A stretch of 64,000 nt of DNA, from NCBI GenBank assembly GCA_002813105.2, contig CP017966.2:854745-918744 (forward strand), read 5' to 3'. How positions within the stretch are numbered: position 1 is the first letter of the stretch; every line of letters begins with the position of its first letter. Positions 18,417 through 25,833 of the stretch are shown here, one piece after another. The translations under genes were made by a program, and so were the position numbers. Origin of the DNA: Methanosarcinales archaeon Met12. Lineage in GTDB: Archaea; Halobacteriota; UBA148; JAJOKI01. Under the pieces are notes generated by a model, which did no database searches, was not told where the DNA came from, and worked only from the letters and a program-made list of their open reading frames with translations.

Positions 18417-18455
18417 ATGATTGGAAATAAAACACTTGTATTAACTACAACGTAA
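18417..18455 (+). pseudogene. Possible fragment of a cytochrome signal peptide
   Basis: Twelve codons read MIGNKTLVLTTT before a stop. They resemble the start of the 4-heme cytochrome at 18611 (MKNKTLVLM), at DNA level too. It could be a remnant of a third cytochrome start. Very short, hence low confidence. Confidence 0.25.
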
Positions 18456-18610
18456 ACACCTTTTTAAATCACCTCATCATAATAATAATGCTACGCTTAG
18501 ACGGCTCCCTTTGGCAAACAGGGGATCTTAATTAAGTGCAAAGGCTTTTATAGTATTAAATCAAGTTAGATAACAGATATTAACAGACAAATATCTAGGA
18601 GGAAATAAAA

Positions 18611-19126
18611 ATGAAAAACAAAACACTGGTGTTAATGGTCGCAGTGGTGTGCATCGGTTTATTCGTGCTGCCCGAGGCATTGGCACTATTTACAGGGATG
18701 CATCGATATGTCGCTGCCAATAGAACGGATTGTACGAAATGCCACCCAGCGGAAGCGGCAGAACTAAGCGCGTCTCCTTATCACTGGAGAGGAGGTCCAG
18801 GAGGAGTACCTAGATGGGGAGCTACAGTCAACGATGCTTGTCTAAGGTGTCACCAAGTAGCGGGGGAGTTTAATCGTACAATTCAACACTCAGCAGTCAC
18901 CATTCGGTGCGCAATATGTCATGCTCATGTATCAGTCGAGCTTATGAATGCGACAGAAGCACACAGGAGATTCTACATAAACGCCACAGCTGCAGGTATA
19001 CAGAGGGCCGGCAACGAAGCATGCATAGCCTGCCACACGATGGTCGGGTTTAACTACACCCCCAGGCCACCGATAAACCTCACATACAGCGCAATCACTG
19101 GAGCATTTGGAACAATACCGCGTTAA
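18611..19126 (+). CDS. Secreted tetraheme c-type cytochrome
   Basis: 171 residues with a strong ribosome-binding site (AGGAGG, 18598-18603) and a signal sequence (residues 1-26, LPEALA cleavage region). Four CxxCH motifs: CTKCH, CLRCH, CAICH and CIACH. The segment LFTGMHRYVAANRTDC is shared with the 8-heme cytochrome downstream, so the two are paralogues with the same heme spacing in their first 165 residues. It also has several NxT/S sequons, suiting an exported glycoprotein. Role: electron carrier outside the membrane; partners unknown. Confidence 0.9.
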   Translation: MKNKTLVLMVAVVCIGLFVLPEALALFTGMHRYVAANRTDCTKCHPAEAAELSASPYHWRGGPGGVPRWGATVNDACLRCHQVAGEFNRTIQHSAVTIRCAICHAHVSVELMNATEAHRRFYINATAAGIQRAGNEACIACHTMVGFNYTPRPPINLTYSAITGAFGTIPR

Positions 19127-19132
19127 AGATAA

Positions 19133-19172
19133 ATCAGGGGGAAGACCAACTCCCTGATATAATATTTTTTTT
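19133..19172 (+). terminator. Hairpin and T run after the tetraheme cytochrome
   Basis: An inverted repeat (ATCAGGGGGA / ACTCCCTGAT, 19133-19158) is followed by an A/T stretch with eight T in a row. Archaeal termination depends mainly on the T tract; the stem is additional. It lies just after the stop at 19126. Confidence 0.65.
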
Positions 19173-19348
19173 ATATGTGGTCTTTTTGACTTAGATTAGG
19201 TTTAGAAGTCCCATAAATCAAAGGACGATGTAATACCTCCGCCGTTAAAAGATATTATTATGGAGGAGATTACATATTTATCACAAGTGTATGGTATATT
19301 TTATATATTTAGACGCTTTTATATATTTAGACGCAGGTGGCTCAAATA

Positions 19349-20308
19349 ATGAACAAAAAACTACTCCTGCTCATCGCGGTCACGGTAATCGGGCTGATAG
19401 CCCTACCGCAGGTGCTCGGCTTGTTTACAGGCATGCATCGTTACATCAGGGCAAATGAGACCAACTGCGTTAGATGCCATGTCTCAGAAGGTGCTGAATT
19501 ATTAGCATCGCCATATCATCATGCTGTCACAGGCGGTGGGCGAAACATCACCCTCTACGGAATTGGCACCGCCTTCTGGGGAAGGACATTGAACAGTGCA
19601 TGTGTGACATGTCACAACATCAATTTCACGGGGAGGCCATCTGGTGCTCATGCCGCTGTGACGGTCGATTGCTTGGTGTGCCACACCCGCGTGAGAGTAG
19701 AACTCAATCATAGCAGGGAGAGGCACAGGGGCTTCTGGACAAATGCAACCATAGCAGGGATACAAGTGAGTGGAAACGAGGTCTGCATAGCCTGCCATAC
19801 AAATGTTGGCTTCGGATTCACAACTGCGCCAGGGGTTGTGCCAGGGACGTTAGTCGGCATGCATAGGTTTTTGCCAAATGCCTCGACGATTCAACCTGTT
19901 GTAGGTCTTCCTCCATCAGAGCCGCATTTCCGCAACGAAGACTGTAGGAAATGCCATGCAGCCGCATATGCTAGCTGGTTTCTGGATGCACACGGTAACA
20001 ACACCTCGAGGGCTGTAAGAGGTGCTTGGATGACCCACAATCAAATAGCACCGTGTGTTTCGTGTCACGTGGGAGCTCTCAACATCACGTACATAAGTCC
20101 CGTCACCTATCGTATTCCCGACTTGGGCGTGCATGCCGGGTTCATGGTAAGGCCCGTGAACGACACTGCCGCAGAAATCAGCAGGGTAAGAACGATATGG
20201 TTCGATACGGTCTGCCGGCACTGTCACGCTGGCAGGATATGTGCTGTGGGAGAACCCTGCACGGTGTGTCATAATATGGCTCATATCCCTTGGCACCGTA
20301 GTGTTTAA
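19349..20308 (+). CDS. Secreted octaheme c-type cytochrome
   Basis: About 319 residues. I start at the ATG at 19349 because an AGGTGG site lies 8-13 bases upstream; a GTG at 19337 is in frame but less likely. A signal peptide precedes eight CxxCH motifs (CVRCH, CVTCH, CLVCH, CIACH, CRKCH, CVSCH, CRHCH, CTVCH). The first half aligns with the tetraheme paralogue upstream; the second half adds four sites, so it looks like fusion or extension of that module. Final residues MAHIPWHRSV. A detached copy of the last heme motif follows at about 20328. Confidence 0.9.
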   Translation: MNKKLLLLIAVTVIGLIALPQVLGLFTGMHRYIRANETNCVRCHVSEGAELLASPYHHAVTGGGRNITLYGIGTAFWGRTLNSACVTCHNINFTGRPSGAHAAVTVDCLVCHTRVRVELNHSRERHRGFWTNATIAGIQVSGNEVCIACHTNVGFGFTTAPGVVPGTLVGMHRFLPNASTIQPVVGLPPSEPHFRNEDCRKCHAAAYASWFLDAHGNNTSRAVRGAWMTHNQIAPCVSCHVGALNITYISPVTYRIPDLGVHAGFMVRPVNDTAAEISRVRTIWFDTVCRHCHAGRICAVGEPCTVCHNMAHIPWHRSV

Positions 20309-20327
20309 AGTTTACTCCGCGTCGCTA

Positions 20328-20375
20328 TGCCTGCACGGTGTGTCATACTCTGATTCATATCCCTTGGAGGTGATG
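20328..20375 (+). pseudogene. Orphan C-terminal cytochrome fragment
   Basis: Encodes ACTVCHTLIHIPWR then TGA. The octaheme gene ends with CTVCHNMAHIPW, and the DNA of the two stretches (20257-20292 and 20331-20367) is nearly identical. It is therefore a leftover 3' end of a duplicated cytochrome gene, separated from the intact gene by about 40 bases and in another frame. Confidence 0.6.
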
Positions 20376-20620
20376 GGACAACTACTTTCTGGCGTCACAA
20401 CATCACGGCTAATACTTGGGATAACATGACATCTACGCGTTGATTAATTTAAACAAATTTAAATATACATTACAACATCAACGGCTAATAGTTGAGAGAT
20501 TATGGGAGACGGAGAAACCTCGTGGCTGAACCTCGTGAGGGAAAGAGACCTGAGGAAGAGAAGGCTACCAAAAGTTCACTTTTCGATATTGAACTTTTAT
20601 TTTGTGTTAGAATATAGTAA

Positions 20621-20826
20621 AAAGTTCTAAAATTTAAGTCCTTCAGCAGGAATTTCCAGGAGGAAATTCCGGCACCAAAATTTATATATCTACACACACT
20701 CAATTATTTTAGTGAAATGATAAATACCAATTTCATCAACGAAATTATCAGAGAGAATTGAGGTCTATAAAATCTCGAAGGGATTTTAGTTTCTACGTGG
20801 GCATATTGTCGCTCATCTTCATCATA
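20621..20826 (+). pseudogene. Broken copy of the signal-peptidase promoter and start
   Basis: Bases 20621-20689 are identical to 23509-23577, which precede the intact signal-peptidase gene. Beyond that, the start codon region matches too (ATG at 20717, MINTNF versus MIETNF), is interrupted after 20740 by about 51 bases that bring an in-frame stop, and resumes at about 20792 with the coding sequence for YVGIL until a TAG at about 20826. The inserted piece contains a triloop hairpin (20769-20787). Confidence 0.72.
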
Positions 20827-20996
20827 TAGCCCAATTTTCTATTTTGCTCCTTCTTACTCATACTGGTATTGTAGAATTTTCAGTTGGTCCCACTGAGAGG
20901 TTTACGGTCATCAACCGATTTATCTACATAACCATCATTTTTGAGGGAGGAGAAGTTACACAAAACTTATTTTAACTTCAACGACAGTCAAGGAAC

Positions 20997-21443
20997 ATGC
21001 TTAAAATTTACCTTGACACAAATGTATGGGGTCGTCCTTTTGATGCTCCTTCTCAAAGGATAATTAACGAGACAAATGCATTTTTCAAGATATTAGAGAG
21101 GGGCTTTGAAGGAGAGTTAACAATAGTGGGTTCGGTGGTTTTGGATGTAGAAGTTGGGAATATGGAAGAAGTGGAGAAGAAAACTGCCATTGAGCAATTG
21201 TTAGCCCTCCTCGTTTCAGAGAAGATTTATGACGTCTCCATCTCAAAGTTAAAAGAAATAAAATTGATGGGATTAAAACTCCCAGATGCCTCTCACATTG
21301 CATGCACAATAACAGGAGAATGCAAATATTTTATATCATGTGATGATGATGTGTTAAGAAAAGGCAAAGAAATTGAAAAACGATATGGAATTAGGGTCTG
21401 TGGCCCCGTCGAATTTATCAAGATGGAGGAAGAAAAATGGTAG
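20997..21443 (+). CDS. PIN-domain protein, predicted toxin
   Basis: 148 residues. PIN features: IYLDTNVWGRPFD with the first Asp, an acidic helix in VVLDVEVGNMEE, LKLPDASHIACTITG with the third acid, and YFISCDDDVLRK with the fourth. Predicted Mg-dependent RNase. A 70-residue gene follows and overlaps it by 7 bases, so here the toxin comes first, unlike VapBC. A similar toxin-first pair lies at 46.7-47.3 kb. Confidence 0.84.
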   Translation: MLKIYLDTNVWGRPFDAPSQRIINETNAFFKILERGFEGELTIVGSVVLDVEVGNMEEVEKKTAIEQLLALLVSEKIYDVSISKLKEIKLMGLKLPDASHIACTITGECKYFISCDDDVLRKGKEIEKRYGIRVCGPVEFIKMEEEKW

Positions 21444-21649
21444 TAAAAGCAGTGGAAATAAAAATCTTAGAGAAAGTATTTGATTTGGCAAAGGAAGAGC
21501 TTAATCCAGTGGAGTATGCCAGATTTTTGGCGATCATAACTCCAAAGATAGGGGACTCTGTAAAAGAAACAAGAAAATTTAGGGATACCGTTAGTGAAGA
21601 AGAATTCATGAAAATGCTTAAGAGGAAAAGAGCTAGGATAACACTTTGA
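21437..21649 (+). CDS. Predicted antitoxin paired with the PIN protein
   Basis: 70 residues, helical and charged (LEKVFDLAKEELNPVEYARFLAIITPKIGDSVKETRKFRD, basic end KRKRARITL). Its start overlaps the PIN gene's 3' end, which marks a coupled pair. I do not recognise its family; the antitoxin role is inferred from context, size and the second toxin-first pair in this window. No DNA-binding motif is obvious. Confidence 0.6.
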   Translation: MVVKAVEIKILEKVFDLAKEELNPVEYARFLAIITPKIGDSVKETRKFRDTVSEEEFMKMLKRKRARITL

Positions 21650-21707
21650 TTTTACCAGTAAATTCGCATCAAAATCCCACTATGGCTTGATTTTAGTGTG
21701 CCCACTA

Positions 21708-21890
21708 TCATTTTCTCTTAAATTCGTCGATAACCCTCTCCGCACTGTAGTTTAGATATTGTTCAGTTGTCGTGATGTATTCATGGCCTAAAATTTCTTT
21801 GGGCTGTTCCCTTAATAGTTTTGGAGTTAGTCGCATGGAAACCAATTTCATCTTCTCCAGATGTGTAATTCAATAAACCATTCCAAGCAT
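21708..21890 (-). pseudogene. Tyrosine recombinase C-terminal remnant
   Basis: Read leftwards this encodes LLREQPKEILGHEYITTTEQYLNYSAERVIDEF and a TGA at 21708-21710. The LGH...TTEQYLNY pattern is the C-terminal catalytic end (box II His and the nucleophilic Tyr) of integrase/XerCD-type recombinases. Further upstream, a shifted frame gives GFHATNS, like the HxxR region. No intact integrase body is present. It marks a past site-specific integration event. Confidence 0.58.
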
Positions 21891-21952
21891 TTTACCATAT
21901 CTTTCTATCCATCCAGTTCAGGATTATGATTGAGACTTTTGGATGGATCATT

Positions 21953-23143
21953 CTATTCTCCTGTGATGTTTGAGTCGGGGGTGCCAGCCACATCTACCTG
22001 CAGCACAACCTCCTTTAACCACCTCTCAAAAACCGGGTCCTCCAGAACATAGTAACCCGTCTCTGCTTTTGAGATATAACCTTTTTCCCTTAGATATGTC
22101 AAAAACCTGCTGACATTGGAGATTTTATCTCCGGTGGCATTTGCCAATTCTTTCGGTGCATGGCATCCGTTTGCAATATTTATAACGATCAACCGCTCCT
22201 TTGGGCCCAGGGTACCAAATTCTTCTTTGAACAAAATATTTCCTTCCTCCATCAGAAATTCGTGTTCTATCTTTTTAATCGAATCCAATGATATTTTTTC
22301 CTCTCTTTCGAGCATTTTACCCATGAACTGAACGTAGAACGGTATTCCAGCAGAAAAATTGTAGATCTCTTCTATACCTTCGTATGGAATTTCAAGATTT
22401 TGCGACAATAGTTCCCCGACATGTTCCCGTTCAAGTGGCTTGATCTCTTTCACGATCAATTGTCTGTAAAATGGAGAACTTGATGACAAAACTGCAAGAT
22501 TCATCGTGCTTCTTATTGATCCTGATATGCAGAGGGATGTTCGTTCCCAATCCTCAAATATTGTTCTGATTTTTCTGATAATCGCCTCACCAATTTTTAT
22601 ATTGTTACTTTTCAGATCAATAATTGAAGGAAATTCGTCTATCAGAAGAATACATTTCGTATCCGTATTCTCAGCAAGTTTCTCTGATATACTGAATGCA
22701 TGTTCAACGAGCGCCCCATCAGCGACATCTCTTTTTCTGGATAAAAGAAACTCGATTTCATTATAAACGACTTTAAATTCTGAGCCGTCAAGGATTTTTC
22801 TCAGCATGGTGAGGGGTGTTTGGATCAACTCTTTTGCCCTGTATTTCAAACCGATGTGCGGTCTATATGCATCGATAACCTCCATGCTCAATCTTTGGCA
22901 GAACTCTGCCAGAGTCGATTCAATCAAATCCCAGACAGAAAAATATATAACGATAATTTCATCTTCTTTTTCAAGCCTTCTTTGAATCTCTTTTAGAATT
23001 GATGTCTTTCCTATCCTTCTTTTTCCATAAAGAGCATATCCGACAGTTGATCTTTTATCTTTTAGTTCTGCAACCATCTCTTCCAACAGTTCTGCCCTGT
23101 TTATAAATTTCTCACCTTTCACAGGCTGTAATGTAAACCGCAT
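21953..23143 (-). CDS. Archaeal STAND-like ATPase with winged-helix end
   Basis: 396 residues of the archaeal ATPase family (PF01637-like). Begins FINRAELLEEM, then P-loop GKRRIGKTS, Walker B CILLIDEFPSI, an arginine-rich sensor region (GSIRSTMN) and a C-terminal winged-helix part (APKELANATGDKISNVSRFLTYLREKGYI), ending in VFERWLKEVV. These single-gene ATPases are very common in archaea, often near mobile DNA, and their role is unsettled (defence or regulation proposed). It is preceded by a direct repeat that probably controls it. Confidence 0.85.
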   Translation of the reverse strand: MRFTLQPVKGEKFINRAELLEEMVAELKDKRSTVGYALYGKRRIGKTSILKEIQRRLEKEDEIIVIYFSVWDLIESTLAEFCQRLSMEVIDAYRPHIGLKYRAKELIQTPLTMLRKILDGSEFKVVYNEIEFLLSRKRDVADGALVEHAFSISEKLAENTDTKCILLIDEFPSIIDLKSNNIKIGEAIIRKIRTIFEDWERTSLCISGSIRSTMNLAVLSSSSPFYRQLIVKEIKPLEREHVGELLSQNLEIPYEGIEEIYNFSAGIPFYVQFMGKMLEREEKISLDSIKKIEHEFLMEEGNILFKEEFGTLGPKERLIVINIANGCHAPKELANATGDKISNVSRFLTYLREKGYISKAETGYYVLEDPVFERWLKEVVLQVDVAGTPDSNITGE

Positions 23144-23149
23144 GATATC

Positions 23150-23179
23150 ACTAACTCATTTGTTAGTAACTTATTTGTT
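23150..23179 (-). promoter_or_regulatory. Two 15-bp direct repeats before the ATPase gene
   Basis: ACTAACTCATTTGTT (23150-23164) and AGTAACTTATTTGTT (23165-23179) are adjacent copies differing at two positions. They lie 7-36 bases upstream of the ATPase start, just before an A/T-rich TATA-like stretch (23180-23188). The position fits a repressor site, possibly for the ATPase's own winged helix. Inference only. Confidence 0.5.
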
Positions 23180-23226
23180 ATAAATATACCTATCCAATCT
23201 TTTGGTTTCTCTGTTTATTTGTATGT

Positions 23227-23391
23227 TTATCTATATGCTTTTCTTCGTGGTAAAATCGCATAAACCACCATTTTGTACCCATCTATAAATTCAAAAAGAA
23301 CCCTGTAACGACCAACCCTTAAACGATAATGGTTTTTATATCCTTTTAATTTCTTTTGTGCTTTTCTTTCTAAAAATACCTCATACTTCAT
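23227..23391 (-). pseudogene. Internally deleted RelE-type toxin
   Basis: 54 residues: MKYEVFLERKAQK joined directly to KLKGYKNHYRLRVGRYRVLFEF and then MVVYAILPRRKAYR. Both ends are strong RelE/ParE sequence, but about 25-30 residues of the helical middle are absent compared with the usual 80-90. The open frame is intact, so the deletion was in frame. It probably lacks activity. Its ATG follows the stop of a 33-residue antitoxin-like frame with no gap. Confidence 0.65.
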
Positions 23392-23493
23392 TTATTTTAA
23401 TTTTCCCTTCTTTTTTCTCTGTTCATAATCAGCTATTGCTTTTTTCTCATCATCTTTCGGTTCATCTATCCCTATAAGTCTATAATCTATCAT
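23392..23493 (-). CDS. Short RelB-like antitoxin fragment
   Basis: 33 residues (MIDYRLIGIDEPKDDEKKAI and a basic tail). It is adjacent to the deleted RelE and has the charged C-terminal style of RelB antitoxins, but lacks the N-terminal dimerisation half. The 69-bp repeat begins 16 bases upstream of its start and may have replaced that half. Likely non-functional. Confidence 0.45.
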   Translation of the reverse strand: MIDYRLIGIDEPKDDEKKAIADYEQRKKKGKLK

Positions 23494-23508
23494 GCCTTCA
23501 ATATTCTT

Positions 23509-23577
23509 AAAGTTCTAAAATTTAAGTCCTTCAGCAGGAATTTCCAGGAGGAAATTCCGGCACCAAAATTTATATAT
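23509..23577. repeat. 69-bp repeat, copy 2 (with TATA box and hairpin)
   Basis: Identical to 20621-20689. It contains a perfect 9-bp hairpin (arm GGAATTTCC, loop AGGA, arm GGAAATTCC) and ends in AAAATTTATATAT, a clear archaeal TATA box about 28-38 bases before the signal-peptidase ATG at 23605. The copy at 20.6 kb drives only a broken gene. Confidence 0.8.
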
Positions 23578-23604
23578 TTGCACACCATTCAATTGTTCAG
23601 TGAA

Positions 23605-24348
23605 ATGATAGAAACCAATTTCATCATCTACGTGGGCATATTGTCGACCATCTTCTTCGTCATATATCTGGTGAAAAAGAGGGATGTCAAATATCCGCTG
23701 ACCTTGCTTGGCAAACTCATCGGCATGCTCACGCCTAAGAGAGAGGAGCGCATAGATGCAGTCATGCAGGGATACAAATTCATCTCGACGAGACCGCGCG
23801 TCATCTCATCCGTTCTGCCACTGATTAACGTGCTGATGGTCGGACTCATCCTCTACTTCGGCATAATCGGCTTCGTGGTCATCGGCTCTGATAGCATGGC
23901 GCCGACATTCGAGAAGGGTGACCTATTAGTGATGCAGAGTGTGTTGATAGACCCCGTCGCCGGGGACATAATCATGTTCGACGCACCAGGAGTAGCTATT
24001 CCTGTGGTGCACAGGGTGTATTCCATCGGGGGCGAGGGTGATTGGTTCAGGACCAAGGGTGACGCCAGACCTGTTGACCTGTGGGCCATCCCTAAGGATG
24101 ACATCAAGGGACAGGCGGTCATGATACATGGCGAACCCATCGTGCTCAGAGATGTTGGCATTTATTTCATCGAAGACCCCAGGCAGCCCCATGTGTTCGG
24201 CACTGAATTCGGTTTTATCACATCGCTGGTGCAGACGGTACAGACCAGTGGACTCATCTTGTTTTTCCTGATGATAGCGCTATATGTTCTCATGACGCTC
24301 AAAGAATTTCACTCAAAAGCTTTTAGTAGATATGATGGCAAAGGATGA
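23605..24348 (+). CDS. Signal peptidase I, archaeal/ER (Sec11) type
   Basis: About 247 residues. Catalytic blocks: GSDSMAPTFEKGDLLVMQ (nucleophile Ser), VGDIIMFDA-like region at AGDIIMFDAPG, VVHRVYSI (His in place of the bacterial Lys) and TKGDARPVD (Asp). N-terminal and C-terminal hydrophobic segments anchor it. I choose the ATG at 23605: the TATA box predicts a transcript start a few bases before it. An in-frame TTG at 23578 is less likely. It overlaps the next gene by 4 bases. The protein is longer at the N-terminus than minimal Sec11. Confidence 0.83.
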   Translation: MIETNFIIYVGILSTIFFVIYLVKKRDVKYPLTLLGKLIGMLTPKREERIDAVMQGYKFISTRPRVISSVLPLINVLMVGLILYFGIIGFVVIGSDSMAPTFEKGDLLVMQSVLIDPVAGDIIMFDAPGVAIPVVHRVYSIGGEGDWFRTKGDARPVDLWAIPKDDIKGQAVMIHGEPIVLRDVGIYFIEDPRQPHVFGTEFGFITSLVQTVQTSGLILFFLMIALYVLMTLKEFHSKAFSRYDGKG

Positions 24349-25178
24349 GCTGTATGGAAGGAGTAAGATTATCACTGGCACAAAAAATTAATGTTGTCTG
24401 CGCCCTATGCGCCTCCGTATATCTAATTTATATTTCCGTGTTTCCGCTGATATATGTTTTTACCGTGGAGTTCAGCAGGCTCAGTCTGATCCAAAACACG
24501 ATAATACTGTTCATCGGCATAGGCGCAGGATTGGGCGCATTCTCGATGGTCCAGCAGGCGCTCCTGTTCAACACCAAGATTGACGCCATGTTCGAGAAGG
24601 GAATATACAGGCGGCTCCAGCCCATGCTCAGAGAAGTCGCCAGAGTGCAGGTCGGACTGGATGGGGCATCACATAAGATGAACGCGATCGAGTCCAGCAT
24701 CAACAGTCTTAAAAAAGCGGTTGACGACGCCCTTGTTGGCAGAATGCCTATGAGGGCGGATAAACTGACCTATTCTTCAGATCCAATATTGTTCCTCATC
24801 AAAATCGTAGTGCTGATAAACGTTACGTTTGCCGCGTTTGTGTTCATGATGCAATTCCCATGGGTATACCTTCCATACGTGGTCACAGCTGTGTACTTCA
24901 TGTGGTGGCTGGGCCTCACATCCGAATACGGCCTATGGCGTCATAACGGCGTCTATGTATGGGGATTCGTGCCAATCATAGTCATCCCAAGCGCTACGAT
25001 TATCATGACGATATTGTTGCCGCGCGAAATAATGCTTGGAGCCCTCTACATCGCCCTTGGAATCTACGCATATGCATACTATGCATGGAGCACCTACGTC
25101 ATGAGGGGGCGACTGCCAGGAATGATACACGACCTGCTGCAAGAAATCTCCACAAAATCGAAAATCAAACGACCCTAG
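24345..25178 (+). CDS. Membrane protein coupled to the signal peptidase
   Basis: 277 residues. Two N-terminal transmembrane helices, a cytosolic amphipathic region with heptad-like spacing (QVGLDGASHKMNAIESSINSLKKAVDD), then about four more helices and a basic tail. No family recognised. The ATG overlaps the signal-peptidase stop (ATGA), indicating translational coupling and perhaps a physical partnership. An alternative ATG lies at 24354. Confidence 0.75.
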   Translation: MSCMEGVRLSLAQKINVVCALCASVYLIYISVFPLIYVFTVEFSRLSLIQNTIILFIGIGAGLGAFSMVQQALLFNTKIDAMFEKGIYRRLQPMLREVARVQVGLDGASHKMNAIESSINSLKKAVDDALVGRMPMRADKLTYSSDPILFLIKIVVLINVTFAAFVFMMQFPWVYLPYVVTAVYFMWWLGLTSEYGLWRHNGVYVWGFVPIIVIPSATIIMTILLPREIMLGALYIALGIYAYAYYAWSTYVMRGRLPGMIHDLLQEISTKSKIKRP

Positions 25179-25218
25179 ATGACACCCATCTCGGTCAGGC
25201 AATTCAGGCAGATACAAG

Positions 25219-25833
25219 TCAGGACAGACTCCTCAGCTCGCTCATCATCTTGTTTTTCCAGAGCCTATATTGTCTCGGGTTGATATCGAGATATTCAAGT
25301 TGGTCAAAGGTCTTTACTACCGTCATCAGCTCCCCGACGTAATCCTCCTTGCCGTACTTTTTGAGCAGGGCGAAATACTTTTTAAGATCGACAGGGTGCA
25401 TGAGCAGTGCAATGATGTCTATCTGGTCTTTTCTGCCCTTCACAGAATCTCTCCGGTGCATCTCTGCCCCTTGCTTTAGGATCAACAACGCCTCTGGCTT
25501 GACCGTCCTCAAATTTTCGATCTTGGTGACATAGCTGTCCAACTCCTCCACCTGAATCGGCAGCTTGGAGTAATGGGGCACGTATATATCAACATCTATC
25601 TCATCAATTTTCATCTCATATTTTCGCAACCTGTCGTTTTTTCTCAGCCCATAGCTCTTCTTCAACTGCTCCAGCGTTGTGAAATCGACGATGATATCGA
25701 CGTCCTTGGATTTGCTGGCATTCGTCCACAGATAGGTTGCCCAGCCCCCGATGACGATGAAATCCACTTCTCGACTCAGCTTTTGCAGAACTTCCCAGCT
25801 CCTGTGTGTCAGAAGCTCACTCCAGTACTGCAT
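25219..25833 (-). CDS. AbiEii-like nucleotidyltransferase toxin
   Basis: 204 residues. Nucleotidyltransferase core FIVIGGWATYLWTNASKSKDVDIIVDF with the GG and the paired acids (DVDI), followed by a beta segment with a third acid (DEIDVDIYVPHY), then KPEALLILKQGAEMHRRDSVKGRKDQIDIIALL, typical of AbiEii/MenT-like enzymes that add nucleotides to tRNA or proteins. The gene overlaps its upstream neighbour by 17 bases. With that winged-helix protein it forms an AbiE-like toxin-antitoxin or phage-abortive pair. Confidence 0.75.
   Translation of the reverse strand: MQYWSELLTHRSWEVLQKLSREVDFIVIGGWATYLWTNASKSKDVDIIVDFTTLEQLKKSYGLRKNDRLRKYEMKIDEIDVDIYVPHYSKLPIQVEELDSYVTKIENLRTVKPEALLILKQGAEMHRRDSVKGRKDQIDIIALLMHPVDLKKYFALLKKYGKEDYVGELMTVVKTFDQLEYLDINPRQYRLWKNKMMSELRSLS

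Larger units (their letters stand above)
20309..20996. other. Gene-poor scarred region
   Basis: 688 bases without an intact gene. It holds an orphan heme-motif fragment (about 20328-20375), two related pieces containing CGGCTAATA (near 20406 and 20480), a short open frame of 43 codons from the ATG at 20501 (MGDGETSWLNLVRERDLRKR) that matches nothing I know, and a broken copy of the signal-peptidase gene start (20621-20826). The rest shows no coding pattern. Confidence 0.6.

Noticed and set aside
20501-20632. 43-codon frame MGDGETSWLNL as a gene
   Set aside because: No family, no partner, in a region full of remnants; only mentioned in the gap description.
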